Shown here one piece after another: positions 22,217 to 33,708 of a stretch of 64,000 nucleotides of DNA (position 1 is the first letter of the stretch; every line of letters starts with the position of its first letter). Origin of the DNA: Pseudidiomarina sp. CB1 (GTDB lineage: Bacteria > Pseudomonadota > Gammaproteobacteria > Enterobacterales > Alteromonadaceae). The translations under genes and the position numbers were made by a program. The notes under the pieces are model-generated. The model was not told where the DNA came from and ran no database searches. It saw nothing but the letters and a program-made list of their open reading frames with translations. Location of the stretch: the NCBI RefSeq assembly GCF_024752025.1, contig NZ_JANTPU010000002.1, positions 310,001-374,000 on the forward strand, in the 5' to 3' direction.

Positions 22217-24516
22217 CGAGCGCCGGTAGGTAGGTGTTCTGTTAAAAATTCAGTCATCATGGTGCGCAAGTGCAGGGTAGTTCCCTCGCCTTCACGGATG
22301 CCATGGGTACGGTTCGGATAAGCGAAGAACTCGAACTGTTTGCCATGTTTGATGAGTTCGTTGACCAATCGCTCCGATCCTTGAAAGTGGACGTTGTCAT
22401 CACCGGTACCGTGCACGAGTAGCAAATCACCTTGTAAATTTTCGGCGTGGGTAATGGCAGACGTTTCTTTATAGCGTTCCGCCGATTCCGGCAACAACCC
22501 TGAGTAGCGCTCTTGATAAATGGTGTCATACAGCGTCAAATCAGGTACCGGTGCTAGTGCTAGCCCCACATGATAATGTTCTGGATAACGGAACAGTGCA
22601 TTTAAGGTTTGCGAACCACCACCACTATGCCCCCAAATACCGACGCGCTCTTCGTCAATAAAGCTCCAACGCTCCAGCATAGCTTGCAATGCATCGTACT
22701 GGTCGCGCACGGTGATCACACCAAGGTTCTTGTAGATTGAGCGCCGCCATTCAAATCCGCGCGGTGACTTCGTACCGCGGTTATCGATGGAGGCGACGAT
22801 GTACCCTTGTTGCGTAAGGTAGGTATGCCAAAGGAAGCGTTCGCCACCCCAGCTATTGCTGACCGTTTGTCCCCAAGGCTCGCCGTAGACATAAAAAACA
22901 ATGGGATATTCTTTCGTTGGATCGAAGTCGACGGGCTTCATTAAAAAGCCATCGAGCTGCAAGCCATCGCGCGCGGGCACACGGAAAAACTCAAAACTAC
23001 CCTTAGCAAGCGCATCGAAGGCCTGTTGCGCCGAAGCATTGTCTTTGATCATACGAATGTGCTGGTGATCGGGTAGGCTCACCATATCGACTTGAGGGAC
23101 CTGCTGAGCACTTGAATAGGTGTGCACAGCATAGTCCGCATTGGCTGAGAGTTGGTAGCTGTGCGAGCCTGGCTGCGCAGGTGTGAGTCGCTCAAGTTTA
23201 CCTGAGCCATCTAAGCTGGCGCGGAACAGATAGCGTTCGAGCGGCGTTTCTGGCGACGCAATAAAGTAAACCCAGCCTTGTTGTTCGTTGATCTGCAGGA
23301 CTTCGACGACGTCCCAGTTACCGCGGGTAATCGCATTCAAGCGTCCGCTATCGCGGTCGACGCGATAGATATGGCGATAACCACTGCGTTCACTCAACCA
23401 AGTAAAGTCGCCGCTTTCAAGAAACTTAACATCGTCGACATACTCGGCCCAGCTTTCGGTAGTTTCACGCAAGAGTTCATTGACCGCTCCGTTGCTAGCA
23501 GCGGCAACAAAGGTTTTATTGATGGCTTGCGAACGCGTGAGCTGCTGGATCAATAACTGCTCAGAGTTACCTGCCCATTGCATGCGCACTAAGTAATGCT
23601 GGCGCGGATCACCTGGTACCTTCATCCAGGTGGTATCGCCACCGTCAGCATCCATGACGCCAATACGCATGGCAGCATTGGTTTCACCAACTTTTGGATA
23701 CGGGAATGTCTTCAACGTCGGGTAAAGCGCATCAGTGTTGTTGATCATGGTGAAGACTGGCGTACCCTCGGTATCGAGTTGCCAATACGCAATATGTTCG
23801 CCGTCTGGACTCCAACGAAAACCATCGCGCAAAAAGAATTCCTCTTCGTTTACCCAATCGAAGGTACCGTTAACGATCGTATCGTTACCGTCATGGGTAA
23901 GTTGCGTCACTTTTCCCGAAGCCAATGCTTCAACGTAAATGTTGTTGTTAACCACGTAGGCTACGCGTTGCGCCTGGGGGTCGAACTTGGCAAACTGCAA
24001 GGTTGAAGGATCGGCAAATGAGCCGAGTTGCTGTAGTTCACGCGAGTTGAGATCAAACACCCAGTAGTCGCCTAAGGTGTGGGTACGCCATGAGCGCTTC
24101 GTGTTGGTAAAAATAAGCAGTTTGCTGCCATCACTAGACCACTGATAGTCGGCCAAAGAGAGCGGTGCGTCCTGCCCGTCAGGCGTTAGCTCAGCCGCAG
24201 TGATCAGCACATCACGGGCCTGCGTTTCGGGGTGGTAGCGCACTAAGTCATCGCCAGCAGAGGTCGCGCTCGGCTCTAACGTGGTGTAGCCGCTACCGTC
24301 ACTCAGCCAGCGTGTTGGCGGAACACCGCCGGCATGATAGGTCGACTCGGCGTAAAGCGCTGGCAGCGTCAACGCTTCACCTTTTTGGTTCGTCGTGCTG
24401 GCGCTGTCGCTGGCTGGGGGCGCGCTGATGTTACTACAACCGGCTAAACTTAAGAGTGCGAGACCTGCGTATAACGTATTTCGCATGTGCTTGCTGGCAA
24501 TGTGACTCAGTTTCAT
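22213..24516 (-). CDS. Dipeptidyl-peptidase IV-like S9 peptidase lipoprotein
   Basis: Envelope serine peptidase removing N-terminal X-Pro or X-Ala dipeptides. The 767-residue product begins with a lipobox signal (LLSLAGC). The N-terminal beta-propeller carries the WVNEEEF double-glutamate motif that holds the substrate amino terminus in DPP-IV, and FPYPKVGETNAAMRIGV. The C-terminal hydrolase domain has the nucleophile in GHSGGGS, the Asp in GTGDDNVH and the His in NRTHGI. GHSGGGS differs from the usual GWSYGGY. AGGA lies 11 bases before the ATG at 24516; the ATG at 24486 lacks a ribosome binding site. Confidence 0.92.
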   Translation of the reverse strand: MKLSHIASKHMRNTLYAGLALLSLAGCSNISAPPASDSASTTNQKGEALTLPALYAESTYHAGGVPPTRWLSDGSGYTTLEPSATSAGDDLVRYHPETQARDVLITAAELTPDGQDAPLSLADYQWSSDGSKLLIFTNTKRSWRTHTLGDYWVFDLNSRELQQLGSFADPSTLQFAKFDPQAQRVAYVVNNNIYVEALASGKVTQLTHDGNDTIVNGTFDWVNEEEFFLRDGFRWSPDGEHIAYWQLDTEGTPVFTMINNTDALYPTLKTFPYPKVGETNAAMRIGVMDADGGDTTWMKVPGDPRQHYLVRMQWAGNSEQLLIQQLTRSQAINKTFVAAASNGAVNELLRETTESWAEYVDDVKFLESGDFTWLSERSGYRHIYRVDRDSGRLNAITRGNWDVVEVLQINEQQGWVYFIASPETPLERYLFRASLDGSGKLERLTPAQPGSHSYQLSANADYAVHTYSSAQQVPQVDMVSLPDHQHIRMIKDNASAQQAFDALAKGSFEFFRVPARDGLQLDGFLMKPVDFDPTKEYPIVFYVYGEPWGQTVSNSWGGERFLWHTYLTQQGYIVASIDNRGTKSPRGFEWRRSIYKNLGVITVRDQYDALQAMLERWSFIDEERVGIWGHSGGGSQTLNALFRYPEHYHVGLALAPVPDLTLYDTIYQERYSGLLPESAERYKETSAITHAENLQGDLLLVHGTGDDNVHFQGSERLVNELIKHGKQFEFFAYPNRTHGIREGEGTTLHLRTMMTEFLTEHLPTGAR

Positions 24517-24621
24517 GGTTATTGTTGTCCTGTTTGGGCAGTTGCCGCCTTGAAAAATTGAACTTCGGCCAAACATCTGCTGTAGAGTACTTACACAGCG
24601 CATTATTCAAGAGGAAGCCGC

Positions 24622-26688
24622 ATGAGTCAAAACCCTTTATTGAGCGATTACCATTTACCGCCTTTTGCTGACACTCAACCGGAGCATATTGTACCCGCCA
24701 TTGAACAGCGTATTGCGGCGTGTAAAAGCACAATCGAACAAGTGCTAGAGCGCGGTGACTATTCATGGCAAGGCTTAGTTGCGCCGCTGGAAGAGGTCGA
24801 TGATCTGCTGGAACGGAGTTGGTCACCGGTGTCGCACTTAAATGCTGTGGTCAGCTCTGCAGAATTGCGCGAAGCTCATGACGCTTGCTTACCTATGCTC
24901 AGTGATTACGGCACTTATGTCGGGCAGCACGAAGGCTTATACCAAGCGTTTCAAGCGTTGGCAGAGAGCGCTGAATTTGCCGAATTAAGTGAAGCACAAC
25001 GAAAAGTCGTAAGTGACACTTTGCGTGATTTTAAATTGTCAGGGGTTGCCCTTCCGCAACAGCAAAAACAACGCTACGCAGAGATTCAAACACGCCTTTC
25101 GGATTTAGCGTCACAGTTTAGTAATAACGTGTTGGATGCGACTGACGGCTGGCATTATTTGGTGACCGATGAGCAACGCCTGCAAGGTCTCCCAGAGAGC
25201 GCTGTTGCGGCTGCCGCTAGTGCTGCAGAAGAAAATGAACAGCAAGGCTGGCGCTTTGGATTGTCGATACCAAGTTATTTGCCAGTCATGATGTACGCCG
25301 ACGACAGTGAATTGCGTAAGGTCATGTATCAAGCATTCACGACGCGCGCATCTGAGCAAGGTCCGCAGGCTGGCCACTATGACAACACAAAAGTGATGGC
25401 TGAAACGTTAGCGTTGCGACATGAGCTTGCGCAATTGCTCGGTTTTAAGAATTACGCAGAGCTGAGCTTGGCAACCAAAATGGCCGAATCACCGGCGCAA
25501 GTCGAAAGTTTTTTGCGCGATTTAGCCACGCGTTCGTTGCCACAAGCAAAGCAAGATTACCAAGAAGTGGTTGAGTTTGCCGCGAAAGAACACGGTGTAA
25601 CCGATCTCGAGGCGTGGGATGTCGCATATTTCAGCGAAAAGCTGAAGCAACAAAAATACGCCATCTCAGACGAAGAATTGCGCCCGTACTTTCCTGAAGG
25701 GCAAGTCTTGAAAGGGTTGTTCAGCGTGGTTGAAAGCCTGTTCGGTATGCAAGTTAACGAAGCAACGCCACCTTCTCGTTATCATCAACATGTGCGCTAC
25801 TTTGTCATTACCGATAGTAACGGCGAACAACGTGGTAGTTTCTTCCTCGATCTCTATGCCCGCAGCGGTAAGCGTGGTGGTGCCTGGATGGCTGAATGTG
25901 CCGTACGGCGCATTACTAGCAGTGCACAGTTGCAACTGCCGGTAGCCTATCTGACCTGCAACTTTAATAAGCCGCAGGGTGGTAAGCCAGCATTGTTCAC
26001 CCACGACGAGGTGCTGACGTTATTTCATGAATTTGGTCATGGTTTGCATCACATGCTCACCAAAGTTGATGTCGCTGGCGTATCAGGGATCAACGGCGTG
26101 GCGTGGGATGCGGTTGAACTGCCGTCACAGTTCCTAGAGAACTGGTGCTGGGAGCCGGAAGCTCTAGCCATGATTTCAGGGCACTACGAAACAGGTGAGC
26201 CGTTACCGCAAGCAATGCTCGACCGCATGCTCGCTGCTCGTAACTTTCAGTCGGCCATGCAGATGGTTCGGCAACTTGAATTTAGCCTGTTCGACTTGTT
26301 GATTCATCGCGATTACGACGCGCAGCAGGGGGATCAAATTCAGGCCATTCTGGACCAAGTTCGTGAGCAAGTGGCGGTACGCAAGCCACCTGCGTACAAC
26401 CGTTTTCAGCACAGTTTTGGCCACATCTTTGCCGGCGGTTATGCCGCTGGGTATTACAGTTACAAGTGGGCTGAGGTGCTTTCGGCCGATGCCTTTGGTC
26501 GCTTTGAAGAAGAAGGCATTTTCAATCGTGAAGTGGGCCAAGATTTCTTACGCGCGATTTTGGAGCGCGGCGGTACCCGCGATGCGATGGATTTATTCAA
26601 AGCGTTTCGTGGTCGCGAGCCTGACGTTGAAGCTTTGCTTCGCCATTCAGGTATCGAGTCTCTCGAACAAGCTGGGGCGGCACTTTAA
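24622..26688 (+). CDS. prlC: Oligopeptidase A
   Basis: Cytoplasmic M3-family zinc endopeptidase that breaks down short peptides, including signal peptide fragments. The 688-residue length matches E. coli PrlC/OpdA (about 680). The zinc motif is HEFGH in LFHEFGHGLHHML, with the third ligand Glu in the following helix (VELPSQFLENW). It lies divergent from the DPP-IV gene, about 105 bases between starts; together they could take peptides from envelope to amino acids. Confidence 0.95.
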   Translation: MSQNPLLSDYHLPPFADTQPEHIVPAIEQRIAACKSTIEQVLERGDYSWQGLVAPLEEVDDLLERSWSPVSHLNAVVSSAELREAHDACLPMLSDYGTYVGQHEGLYQAFQALAESAEFAELSEAQRKVVSDTLRDFKLSGVALPQQQKQRYAEIQTRLSDLASQFSNNVLDATDGWHYLVTDEQRLQGLPESAVAAAASAAEENEQQGWRFGLSIPSYLPVMMYADDSELRKVMYQAFTTRASEQGPQAGHYDNTKVMAETLALRHELAQLLGFKNYAELSLATKMAESPAQVESFLRDLATRSLPQAKQDYQEVVEFAAKEHGVTDLEAWDVAYFSEKLKQQKYAISDEELRPYFPEGQVLKGLFSVVESLFGMQVNEATPPSRYHQHVRYFVITDSNGEQRGSFFLDLYARSGKRGGAWMAECAVRRITSSAQLQLPVAYLTCNFNKPQGGKPALFTHDEVLTLFHEFGHGLHHMLTKVDVAGVSGINGVAWDAVELPSQFLENWCWEPEALAMISGHYETGEPLPQAMLDRMLAARNFQSAMQMVRQLEFSLFDLLIHRDYDAQQGDQIQAILDQVREQVAVRKPPAYNRFQHSFGHIFAGGYAAGYYSYKWAEVLSADAFGRFEEEGIFNREVGQDFLRAILERGGTRDAMDLFKAFRGREPDVEALLRHSGIESLEQAGAAL

Positions 26689-26725
26689 GCCGCCCTTAGG
26701 TTTGGCAAATGAGGGGCTTGACGAG

Positions 26726-26920
26726 CTAAGGCAAAACTAAGTTCACGACCAATAAAAGTGTCGCCACGAACAGGACAATAAAGAAGACGCCAACCGCAAT
26801 AAAAATACCAGGATGGCCCTTGCTAAAATCGCGTTGCCGATTTTGCTCTGTTTGCACACCAAAAAGTGCGGCAAGCACACTCACGATGACACTAAAGAAG
26901 TTGGGTTGGTTAGCGCTCAT
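26726..26920 (-). CDS. DUF2970 small membrane protein
   Basis: A 64-residue protein: a VLAALFGVQTEQNRQRDF motif characteristic of DUF2970, followed by a single hydrophobic helix (about 40-62). Function unknown. It sits 2 bases downstream of the small membrane-protein gene on the same strand and is probably co-transcribed. Confidence 0.85.
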   Translation of the reverse strand: MSANQPNFFSVIVSVLAALFGVQTEQNRQRDFSKGHPGIFIAVGVFFIVLFVATLLLVVNLVLP

Positions 26921-26922
26921 GC

Positions 26923-27279
26923 TTAGAGACTAACTTTCTTGCTGCTGCCGTATTGATTAGATTGCTGCTCGTTACTGCCAAATAGCAGCTCGAACAAATC
27001 GAGGAAGTGAAATTGGGTAGAACGACTACCGCCACCGAACCAACTCGCCCAGCTCAAATCTTTTGCTGGTTGAGCGCTAACACATTGCTGCACAGCGGCT
27101 GGTTGCTCAGCATTGTTGAGAAGTTGCTTGCAGGCTTGTTCAGAAGCGGTGATAGAACCAGTGCCGTCATTACTAAACATCGCCATTGATACAAAGAAGC
27201 CAGCCACCAAGAATCCCGAAACGGCTTTCTTGTGCTGTTTTGCTTTCTGTATGGTGGTTTTAGCAACGTGTATTGTCAC
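26923..27279 (-). CDS. Small single-pass membrane protein, unrecognised
   Basis: A 118-residue product I do not recognise. It has a basic N-terminus (KTTIQKAKQHKKA), one hydrophobic segment (about 20-36), a Cys pair in ACKQLLNN and QQCVSAQ that could form a disulfide outside the membrane, a Gly/Ser linker and an aromatic QFHFLDLFELLFGS segment near the end. GTG at 27279 is chosen because AGGAG lies 8 bases before it; a TTG 39 bases further upstream has no such site. It is followed 2 bases later by the DUF2970 gene. It could be a periplasm-facing anchor protein. Confidence 0.6.
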   Translation of the reverse strand: MTIHVAKTTIQKAKQHKKAVSGFLVAGFFVSMAMFSNDGTGSITASEQACKQLLNNAEQPAAVQQCVSAQPAKDLSWASWFGGGSRSTQFHFLDLFELLFGSNEQQSNQYGSSKKVSL

Positions 27280-27458
27280 GTTCGACACTCCTACACAAAT
27301 TGTGTGAATTACGTACAATTTAGCAGCAAATAGGTGCTGTTGCCAAGCGCTTTAGCGCATTTTTTTCGCTGGCAAGCGCTCTTAGGTCTGGTACACTAGT
27401 GCACTTTCTACGCAGCTTGCGTCGCAGTTGGTTCATCTTCACAGCATCGGAGAACATT

Positions 27459-28130
27459 ATGGCAGATTTCCTTATCGCACCTTCTATTTTGTCCGCAGAT
27501 TTTGCGCGGCTGGGCGAAGAAGTTGACGCGGTACTTAAAGCCGGTGCTGATGTGGTGCACTTTGATGTGATGGATAATCATTTCGTGCCGAACCTAACCA
27601 TTGGGCCGATGGTCTGTAAGGCGCTCCGCGACTACGGTATCAGTGCACCCATTGACGTGCATTTAATGGTCCAGCCGGTGGAGCGAATGATCGATGAGTT
27701 CGCTAACGCTGGCGCTTCGATTATTACCTTTCATCCAGAAGCTGCAACACATGTTGATCGCTGTTTGCAACAAATTCGCGATCACGGTTGTAAGGCGGGC
27801 TTGGTGTTTAACCCAGCAACGCCATTGCATTACCTTGATTATGTGATGGACAAGGTCGATGTGGTGCTTTTAATGTCGGTTAATCCGGGTTTTGGCGGCC
27901 AAAAGTTTATTCCAGCAACGCTCGATAAACTGCGTGAAGCGCGGCAACGTATTGATGCCAGTGGCTTTGACATTCGTCTGGAAATTGACGGTGGCGTGAA
28001 AACCGATAACATTGCCGAAATTGCGGCTGCAGGCGCTGATATGTTTGTCGCCGGCTCGGCCATTTTCAATCAAGCCGACTATGCGCAGGTGATTACCGAA
28101 ATGCGCGCCGAGCTTGCCAAAGTTAATTAA
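27459..28130 (+). CDS. rpe: Ribulose-phosphate 3-epimerase
   Basis: Interconverts D-ribulose 5-phosphate and D-xylulose 5-phosphate in the pentose phosphate pathway. The 223-residue TIM barrel has the family signatures [28 protein letters not shown] (metal-binding His and Asp), [18 protein letters not shown] and EIDGGV. The start is the ATG at 27459 with GGAGA before it. trpS follows 25 bases after the stop; in E. coli gph lies between them. Confidence 0.97.
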   Translation: MADFLIAPSILSADFARLGEEVDAVLKAGADVVHFDVMDNHFVPNLTIGPMVCKALRDYGISAPIDVHLMVQPVERMIDEFANAGASIITFHPEAATHVDRCLQQIRDHGCKAGLVFNPATPLHYLDYVMDKVDVVLLMSVNPGFGGQKFIPATLDKLREARQRIDASGFDIRLEIDGGVKTDNIAEIAAAGADMFVAGSAIFNQADYAQVITEMRAELAKVN

Positions 28131-28155
28131 AATAAGTGAAGTAACGGAAATTATC

Positions 28156-29163
28156 ATGAGTCAACCCATTGTATTAAGCGGCTGTCAGCCATCTGGACAA
28201 CTTTCGATTGGTAACTACATTGGTGCGCTACGCCAGTGGGTACGTATGCAAGAGACTCATGACTGTCGGTTTATGCTGGTGGATTTGCATGCGATCACGG
28301 TGCGCCAAGAGCCAGCAAAGCTGCGTGAAGCAACTTTAGATGGACTTGCTCTGTACATGGCCTGCGGTTTGGATCCTGACAAGAGCACCATCTTTGTTCA
28401 GTCGCATGTGCCAGAGCATGCACAATTGGCGTGGGTACTGAACTGCTACACCCAAATGGGCGAGCTCAATCGTATGACGCAGTTCAAAGATAAGTCTGAT
28501 CGTCATGCGCACAATATCAACGCTGGCTTGTTTACTTACCCAGCTTTGATGGCCGCAGATATTTTGTTGTACCAAGCCAACCAAGTACCAGTAGGTAACG
28601 ACCAGAAGCAACACTTGGAACTCGCCCGCGACGTTGCGACGCGTTTCAATAACATCTACGGCGATGTGTTCACCATTCCTGACCCGTTCATTCCTGAAGT
28701 GGGCGCTCGCGTTATGAGTTTGCAAGATCCGCTGAAGAAAATGTCAAAGTCGGATGAGAACCCCAATAACTTTATTGGCCTGCTTGAAGAGCCAAAGAAA
28801 ATCACCAAGAAGCTCAAGCGTGCGGTCACCGATTCTGACGAGCAAGCGCGCATTTACTTCGATGTTGAAGAAAAACCTGGGGTCTCGAACTTGTTGTCGA
28901 TTCTGTCGGCAGCCACTGGCACGCCGATCGCAGACCTCGTGCCGGCCTATGAAGATAAAATGTATGGTCATTTGAAAACCGATACTGCCGAAGCTGTCGT
29001 GGCAATGTTAGAGCCAATCCAGCAGCGTTATCACGACTACCGAAACAACATGGACTTTTTGAACGACGTGATGGCCAAAGGCGCCGATCAAGCCAGTGCT
29101 CATGCCGAGGAAACCTTGCGAAAAGTATATGAAGTCGTTGGTTTTGTTCCGCGTCCGCGCTAA
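28156..29163 (+). CDS. trpS: Tryptophanyl-tRNA synthetase
   Basis: Charges tRNA-Trp. The 335-residue class I synthetase has the HIGH-equivalent motif in SIGNYIGAL, the [13 protein letters not shown] segment that binds tryptophan and ATP, and KMSKSDENP as the KMSKS loop. Start placed at the ATG before [13 protein letters not shown], which matches the family N-terminus; an in-frame ATG 42 bases upstream overlaps the rpe end. Probable operon rpe-trpS-pabA, with gaps of 25 and 19 bases. Confidence 0.97.
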   Translation: MSQPIVLSGCQPSGQLSIGNYIGALRQWVRMQETHDCRFMLVDLHAITVRQEPAKLREATLDGLALYMACGLDPDKSTIFVQSHVPEHAQLAWVLNCYTQMGELNRMTQFKDKSDRHAHNINAGLFTYPALMAADILLYQANQVPVGNDQKQHLELARDVATRFNNIYGDVFTIPDPFIPEVGARVMSLQDPLKKMSKSDENPNNFIGLLEEPKKITKKLKRAVTDSDEQARIYFDVEEKPGVSNLLSILSAATGTPIADLVPAYEDKMYGHLKTDTAEAVVAMLEPIQQRYHDYRNNMDFLNDVMAKGADQASAHAEETLRKVYEVVGFVPRPR

Positions 29164-29182
29164 ATAAACAACGAGTCGCAGT

Positions 29183-29770
29183 ATGCTGCTAATGATCGAT
29201 AACTACGACTCGTTTACGCATAATGTTGTGCGTTATCTACGCGAGTTGGAATGTGAAGTGATGGTCGTCCGTAATGATGCCATCACGATCGATGAAATCG
29301 CACAACTACCACTCACTGGCATTGTCCTGTCACCTGGTCCTTGCACGCCCAACGAGGCGGGGATCACCCTTGAGGTTATTCGCCGTTTCGCGGGCACGTT
29401 GCCGCTGCTTGGGGTTTGTCTTGGTCATCAAGCTATTGGCCAAGCTTTTGGTGCACAAGTGGTCCGCGCTCGCCAAATTATGCATGGCAAAACGTCATTG
29501 TTGCGCCACGCTAATCAGGGCTTGATGGCTGGGCTGCCACCATCGTTTCGCGTTGCTCGTTATCATTCCTTAGTGGTGGAGCCGACGTCATTACCAGAGA
29601 CTTTGATCGTTGATGCTTGGACGACCGATACGCCACATGAAATTATGGCGATGCATCACAAGACACTGCCGATTTGGGGAGTGCAATACCATCCCGAAGC
29701 GATCGAAACCGAATTTGGTCATCAGGTTTTGCAAAATTTTGTGCAATTTTGCGCCACTTCTCCGCGTTAA
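29183..29770 (+). CDS. pabA: Aminodeoxychorismate/anthranilate synthase glutaminase subunit
   Basis: Class I glutamine amidotransferase that supplies ammonia to PabB (folate) or TrpE (tryptophan). The 195-residue product begins MLLMIDNYDSFTHNVVRYL and has the nucleophile Cys in GVCLGHQAIGQ, with the His and Glu in QYHPEAIETE. PabA and TrpG are hard to separate by sequence; absence of other trp genes nearby and position next to argD favour PabA, as in many gammaproteobacteria. Confidence 0.92.
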   Translation: MLLMIDNYDSFTHNVVRYLRELECEVMVVRNDAITIDEIAQLPLTGIVLSPGPCTPNEAGITLEVIRRFAGTLPLLGVCLGHQAIGQAFGAQVVRARQIMHGKTSLLRHANQGLMAGLPPSFRVARYHSLVVEPTSLPETLIVDAWTTDTPHEIMAMHHKTLPIWGVQYHPEAIETEFGHQVLQNFVQFCATSPR

Positions 29771-29793
29771 CTATTCAGTAATTCTCACAACTT

Positions 29794-29809
29794 ATGCATA
29801 GTTATGCAT
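29794..29809. promoter_or_regulatory. Candidate ARG box upstream of argD
   Basis: A 16-base inverted repeat, ATGCATAGTTATGCAT, with a TGCAT-N4-ATGCA core that resembles the ArgR consensus TGAAT-N4-ATTCA. It lies about 130 bases before argD/astC. An AT-rich segment with a CATAAT near 29890 follows, a possible -10 region. Confidence 0.5.
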
Positions 29810-29931
29810 CATCTGCGCAAGCTTAACGCAACAAGCTGAAACGCCTGTTTTTTCTGCTCTTCAGCCACGACAATTGGGTAAATTTCTGCCATAATACGGC
29901 CACTCAAATCCCCGTATATGAATCCGAATGA

Positions 29932-31155
<1,224 letters not shown>

Positions 31156-31170
31156 GACGACGGAGCCCTT

Positions 31171-32190
31171 ATGTTAGTGGTACGTCCGATCACGCCGCAG
31201 GATTATGCGGCACTCTATACGTGTGCAGTGGAGTCAGGTTATGGCTTCACTTCATTACCGGTAGATGAAGGCTTGTTGAAGCGTCGCATTGCTCGAGCAC
31301 AAGAGGCATTTGCGCGTGACCATGTGAGTGAGCCCGGCGAAGAAGGCTACCTATTCGTCATGGAAGACACCGAAACTGGCGAAGTGGTGGGTTGCAGTGG
31401 CATTGAAGCTGCGGTGGGTTTAACTGAAGCGTTTTATCACTACCGCCTCGGTAAAGTCGTTCACCACTCGAAAAGCCTCGACGTCTACAATGCGTTAGAA
31501 ACACTCACGCTTTGCAACGATTACACCGGTGTCAGTGAGTTGTGCACACTCTTTTTGCGGGAGCCGTTCCGGAAAAATCAAAACGGCCGTGTGCTGTCGC
31601 GGTTCCGCATGTTGTTTATGGCGGAATTTCGTGAGCGTTTTAGCCAGTTTGCGATTGCTGAAATGCGCGGTGTTTCGAATGACAACGGCGAATCGCCATT
31701 TTGGGGTTGGCTGGAAAAACACTTCTTCAACATGGACTTTAACCAAGCCGATTACTTAACGGGTATTGGCGAGAAGGCCTTTGTCGCTGAACTCATGCCG
31801 ACCTTTCCGCTCTACGTGAAAATGCTCGAACCTGAAGCGCAAGCGGTTATTGGCAAAGTCCATGAAAATACCCGTCCGGCTTTGCGGATGCTTGAAAACG
31901 AGGGCTTTCGCTTCCGCGGTTATGTGGATATTTTTGATGCGGGGCCGACCGTTGAAGTTGAAGTTGCCAATATCAAAAGTGTTCGCGAGAGTCGCCGTCT
32001 GCATGTTCGCATTGGTGAGCCGAGTGCCGATAACGCGCAACGTTTTATTGTTTGCAATACGCGGGTGAGTGATTTCCGCGCAGGACAAGCGAACGTCGAA
32101 ATTCAAGATGATCATTTACTCATTAGTCCTACTGCAGCGCAAGCCTTGCGCTTAGCCGAGGGCGATGCAGCGCGTTGCGTTGCACTGTAG
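31171..32190 (+). CDS. astA: Arginine N-succinyltransferase
   Basis: First step of the AST pathway: L-arginine plus succinyl-CoA to N2-succinylarginine. The 339-residue product matches AstA throughout, with the N-terminal MLVVRPITPQDYAAL and the GNAT-like core (FVMEDTETGEVVGCSGIEAAVG). It follows argD by 15 bases and precedes astD by 30, in one operon. astB and astE, needed for the next and last steps, are not in the window. Confidence 0.95.
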   Translation: MLVVRPITPQDYAALYTCAVESGYGFTSLPVDEGLLKRRIARAQEAFARDHVSEPGEEGYLFVMEDTETGEVVGCSGIEAAVGLTEAFYHYRLGKVVHHSKSLDVYNALETLTLCNDYTGVSELCTLFLREPFRKNQNGRVLSRFRMLFMAEFRERFSQFAIAEMRGVSNDNGESPFWGWLEKHFFNMDFNQADYLTGIGEKAFVAELMPTFPLYVKMLEPEAQAVIGKVHENTRPALRMLENEGFRFRGYVDIFDAGPTVEVEVANIKSVRESRRLHVRIGEPSADNAQRFIVCNTRVSDFRAGQANVEIQDDHLLISPTAAQALRLAEGDAARCVAL

Positions 32191-32220
32191 CTTTGTTGCT
32201 TGAAAAACAAGGAGCTTAAG

Positions 32221-33705
32221 ATGTCTGAACAGAATTTATATATCGGTGGCCAGTGGGTCGCTGGTGAAGGTGATGAATTTAAATCGATAAATCCAGCTCG
32301 TGATGAAGTGGTATGGCAAGGTCGTTGTGCTACAGAAGCACAGGTCGAAGCGGCGATTCTTGCAGCACGAGAAGCGTTCATCGATTGGGCTGAGCGTGAT
32401 TTTGATGAGCGCCTTGCTATCTGCAAAAAATTTGCCGAATTACTCGAAGAAAACAAGCAAGAATTTGCCCAGATTATTGCTGAAGAAACCGGTAAGCCAG
32501 TGTGGGAAACGCTCACTGAAGTTGGCGCAATGATTGGTAAAGTCGCTATTTCTGAGCGAGCGTATCACGAGCGCACCGGTACCGTTGAAAACCCTATGCC
32601 TTCAGGTAAGGCGTTTATTCGTCATAAACCGCATGGTGTGGTCGCAGTGTATGGACCTTATAACTTCCCAGGACATTTACCCAACGGGCACATCGTACCA
32701 TCGCTATTAGCCGGAAATACCGTTGTCTTTAAACCGAGTGAAATGACGCCAAAAGTGGCGGAATTTACCGTTAAGCTTTGGGAAAAAGCAGGCATTCCCG
32801 CCGGGGTTGTTAATCTCGTGCAAGGCCTGGTTGATACCGGGAAAGCCTTGTCCGCGCACCCGCAAATCGATGGTTTGTTCTTTACTGGTTCATCGACGAC
32901 TGGCCACTTGCTGCACAAACAATTTGCCGGACGCCCAGATAAAATTCTGGCGCTTGAGATGGGCGGTAACAACCCGTTGATCGTCAAAGATGTTGAAGAC
33001 ATTGAAGGTGCGGTGCACGACATCGTGCAATCGGCGTTCATTACTTCGGGGCAACGCTGCACCTGTGCGCGACGCTTGTTTATTGAGCGCAGCGCAAACG
33101 GTGATGCAATTCTTGAGCGTTTGCTTGAGGTTACCAAGCAGATTGAGGTTGGTGATTATGCCGCTGACCCGCAGCCGTTTATGGGCGCCATGATTTCGGC
33201 AAAAGCCGCGAACGACATGGTTAAAGCGCAAAATGATCTTGCCGACGCCGGTGCTAGCGTGTTGTTACGTATGCAACAAAAAGACCATAATCTTGGTTTT
33301 GTAACGCCAGGTATCTTAGATGTTACTAATGTCGAAGAAATGCCGGATATTGAGCACTTCGGACCGTTGCTGAAGGTTTATCGTTACACCGATTTTGACG
33401 CAGCAATTAAAGAAGCCAACAACACCAGCTTTGGTTTATCTGCGGGTATCTTGTGTGATGAAGAAAGTACCTATCGCTACTTCTTCAAACGTATTCGCGC
33501 GGGTATTGTTAATTGGAATAAACCGATTACCGGTGCCAGCAGTGCGGCACCATTTGGCGGTATTGGCGCAAGCGGTAACCACCGCGCTAGCGCTTACTAT
33601 GCCGCCGATTACTGTGCGTACCCAGTTGCGTCGGTTGAGGCTGAGCGGGTAACGATGCCAGAGAAGACTGCGCCTGGCCTGCACTTCGACAAGAGCGAGG
33701 GCTAA
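32221..33705 (+). CDS. astD: Succinylglutamic semialdehyde dehydrogenase
   Basis: NAD+-dependent oxidation of N-succinylglutamate semialdehyde in arginine catabolism. A 494-residue aldehyde dehydrogenase with the AstD-typical start ([12 protein letters not shown]), the catalytic Cys in [11 protein letters not shown], the general-base Glu in LALEMGGNN and the NAD-binding GSSTTGH. AAGGAG precedes the ATG at 32221; an ATG 21 bases upstream has no such site. The OsmC-like gene follows 3 bases after the stop. Confidence 0.96.
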   Translation: MSEQNLYIGGQWVAGEGDEFKSINPARDEVVWQGRCATEAQVEAAILAAREAFIDWAERDFDERLAICKKFAELLEENKQEFAQIIAEETGKPVWETLTEVGAMIGKVAISERAYHERTGTVENPMPSGKAFIRHKPHGVVAVYGPYNFPGHLPNGHIVPSLLAGNTVVFKPSEMTPKVAEFTVKLWEKAGIPAGVVNLVQGLVDTGKALSAHPQIDGLFFTGSSTTGHLLHKQFAGRPDKILALEMGGNNPLIVKDVEDIEGAVHDIVQSAFITSGQRCTCARRLFIERSANGDAILERLLEVTKQIEVGDYAADPQPFMGAMISAKAANDMVKAQNDLADAGASVLLRMQQKDHNLGFVTPGILDVTNVEEMPDIEHFGPLLKVYRYTDFDAAIKEANNTSFGLSAGILCDEESTYRYFFKRIRAGIVNWNKPITGASSAAPFGGIGASGNHRASAYYAADYCAYPVASVEAERVTMPEKTAPGLHFDKSEG

Positions 33706-33708
33706 CGC

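Noticed and set aside
27340-27380. Terminator-like GCGC repeat with a T run before rpe
   Set aside because: The stem is only about four pairs and its T run is not followed by a gene end in that direction; the repeat of the GCAAGCGCT element may be chance.
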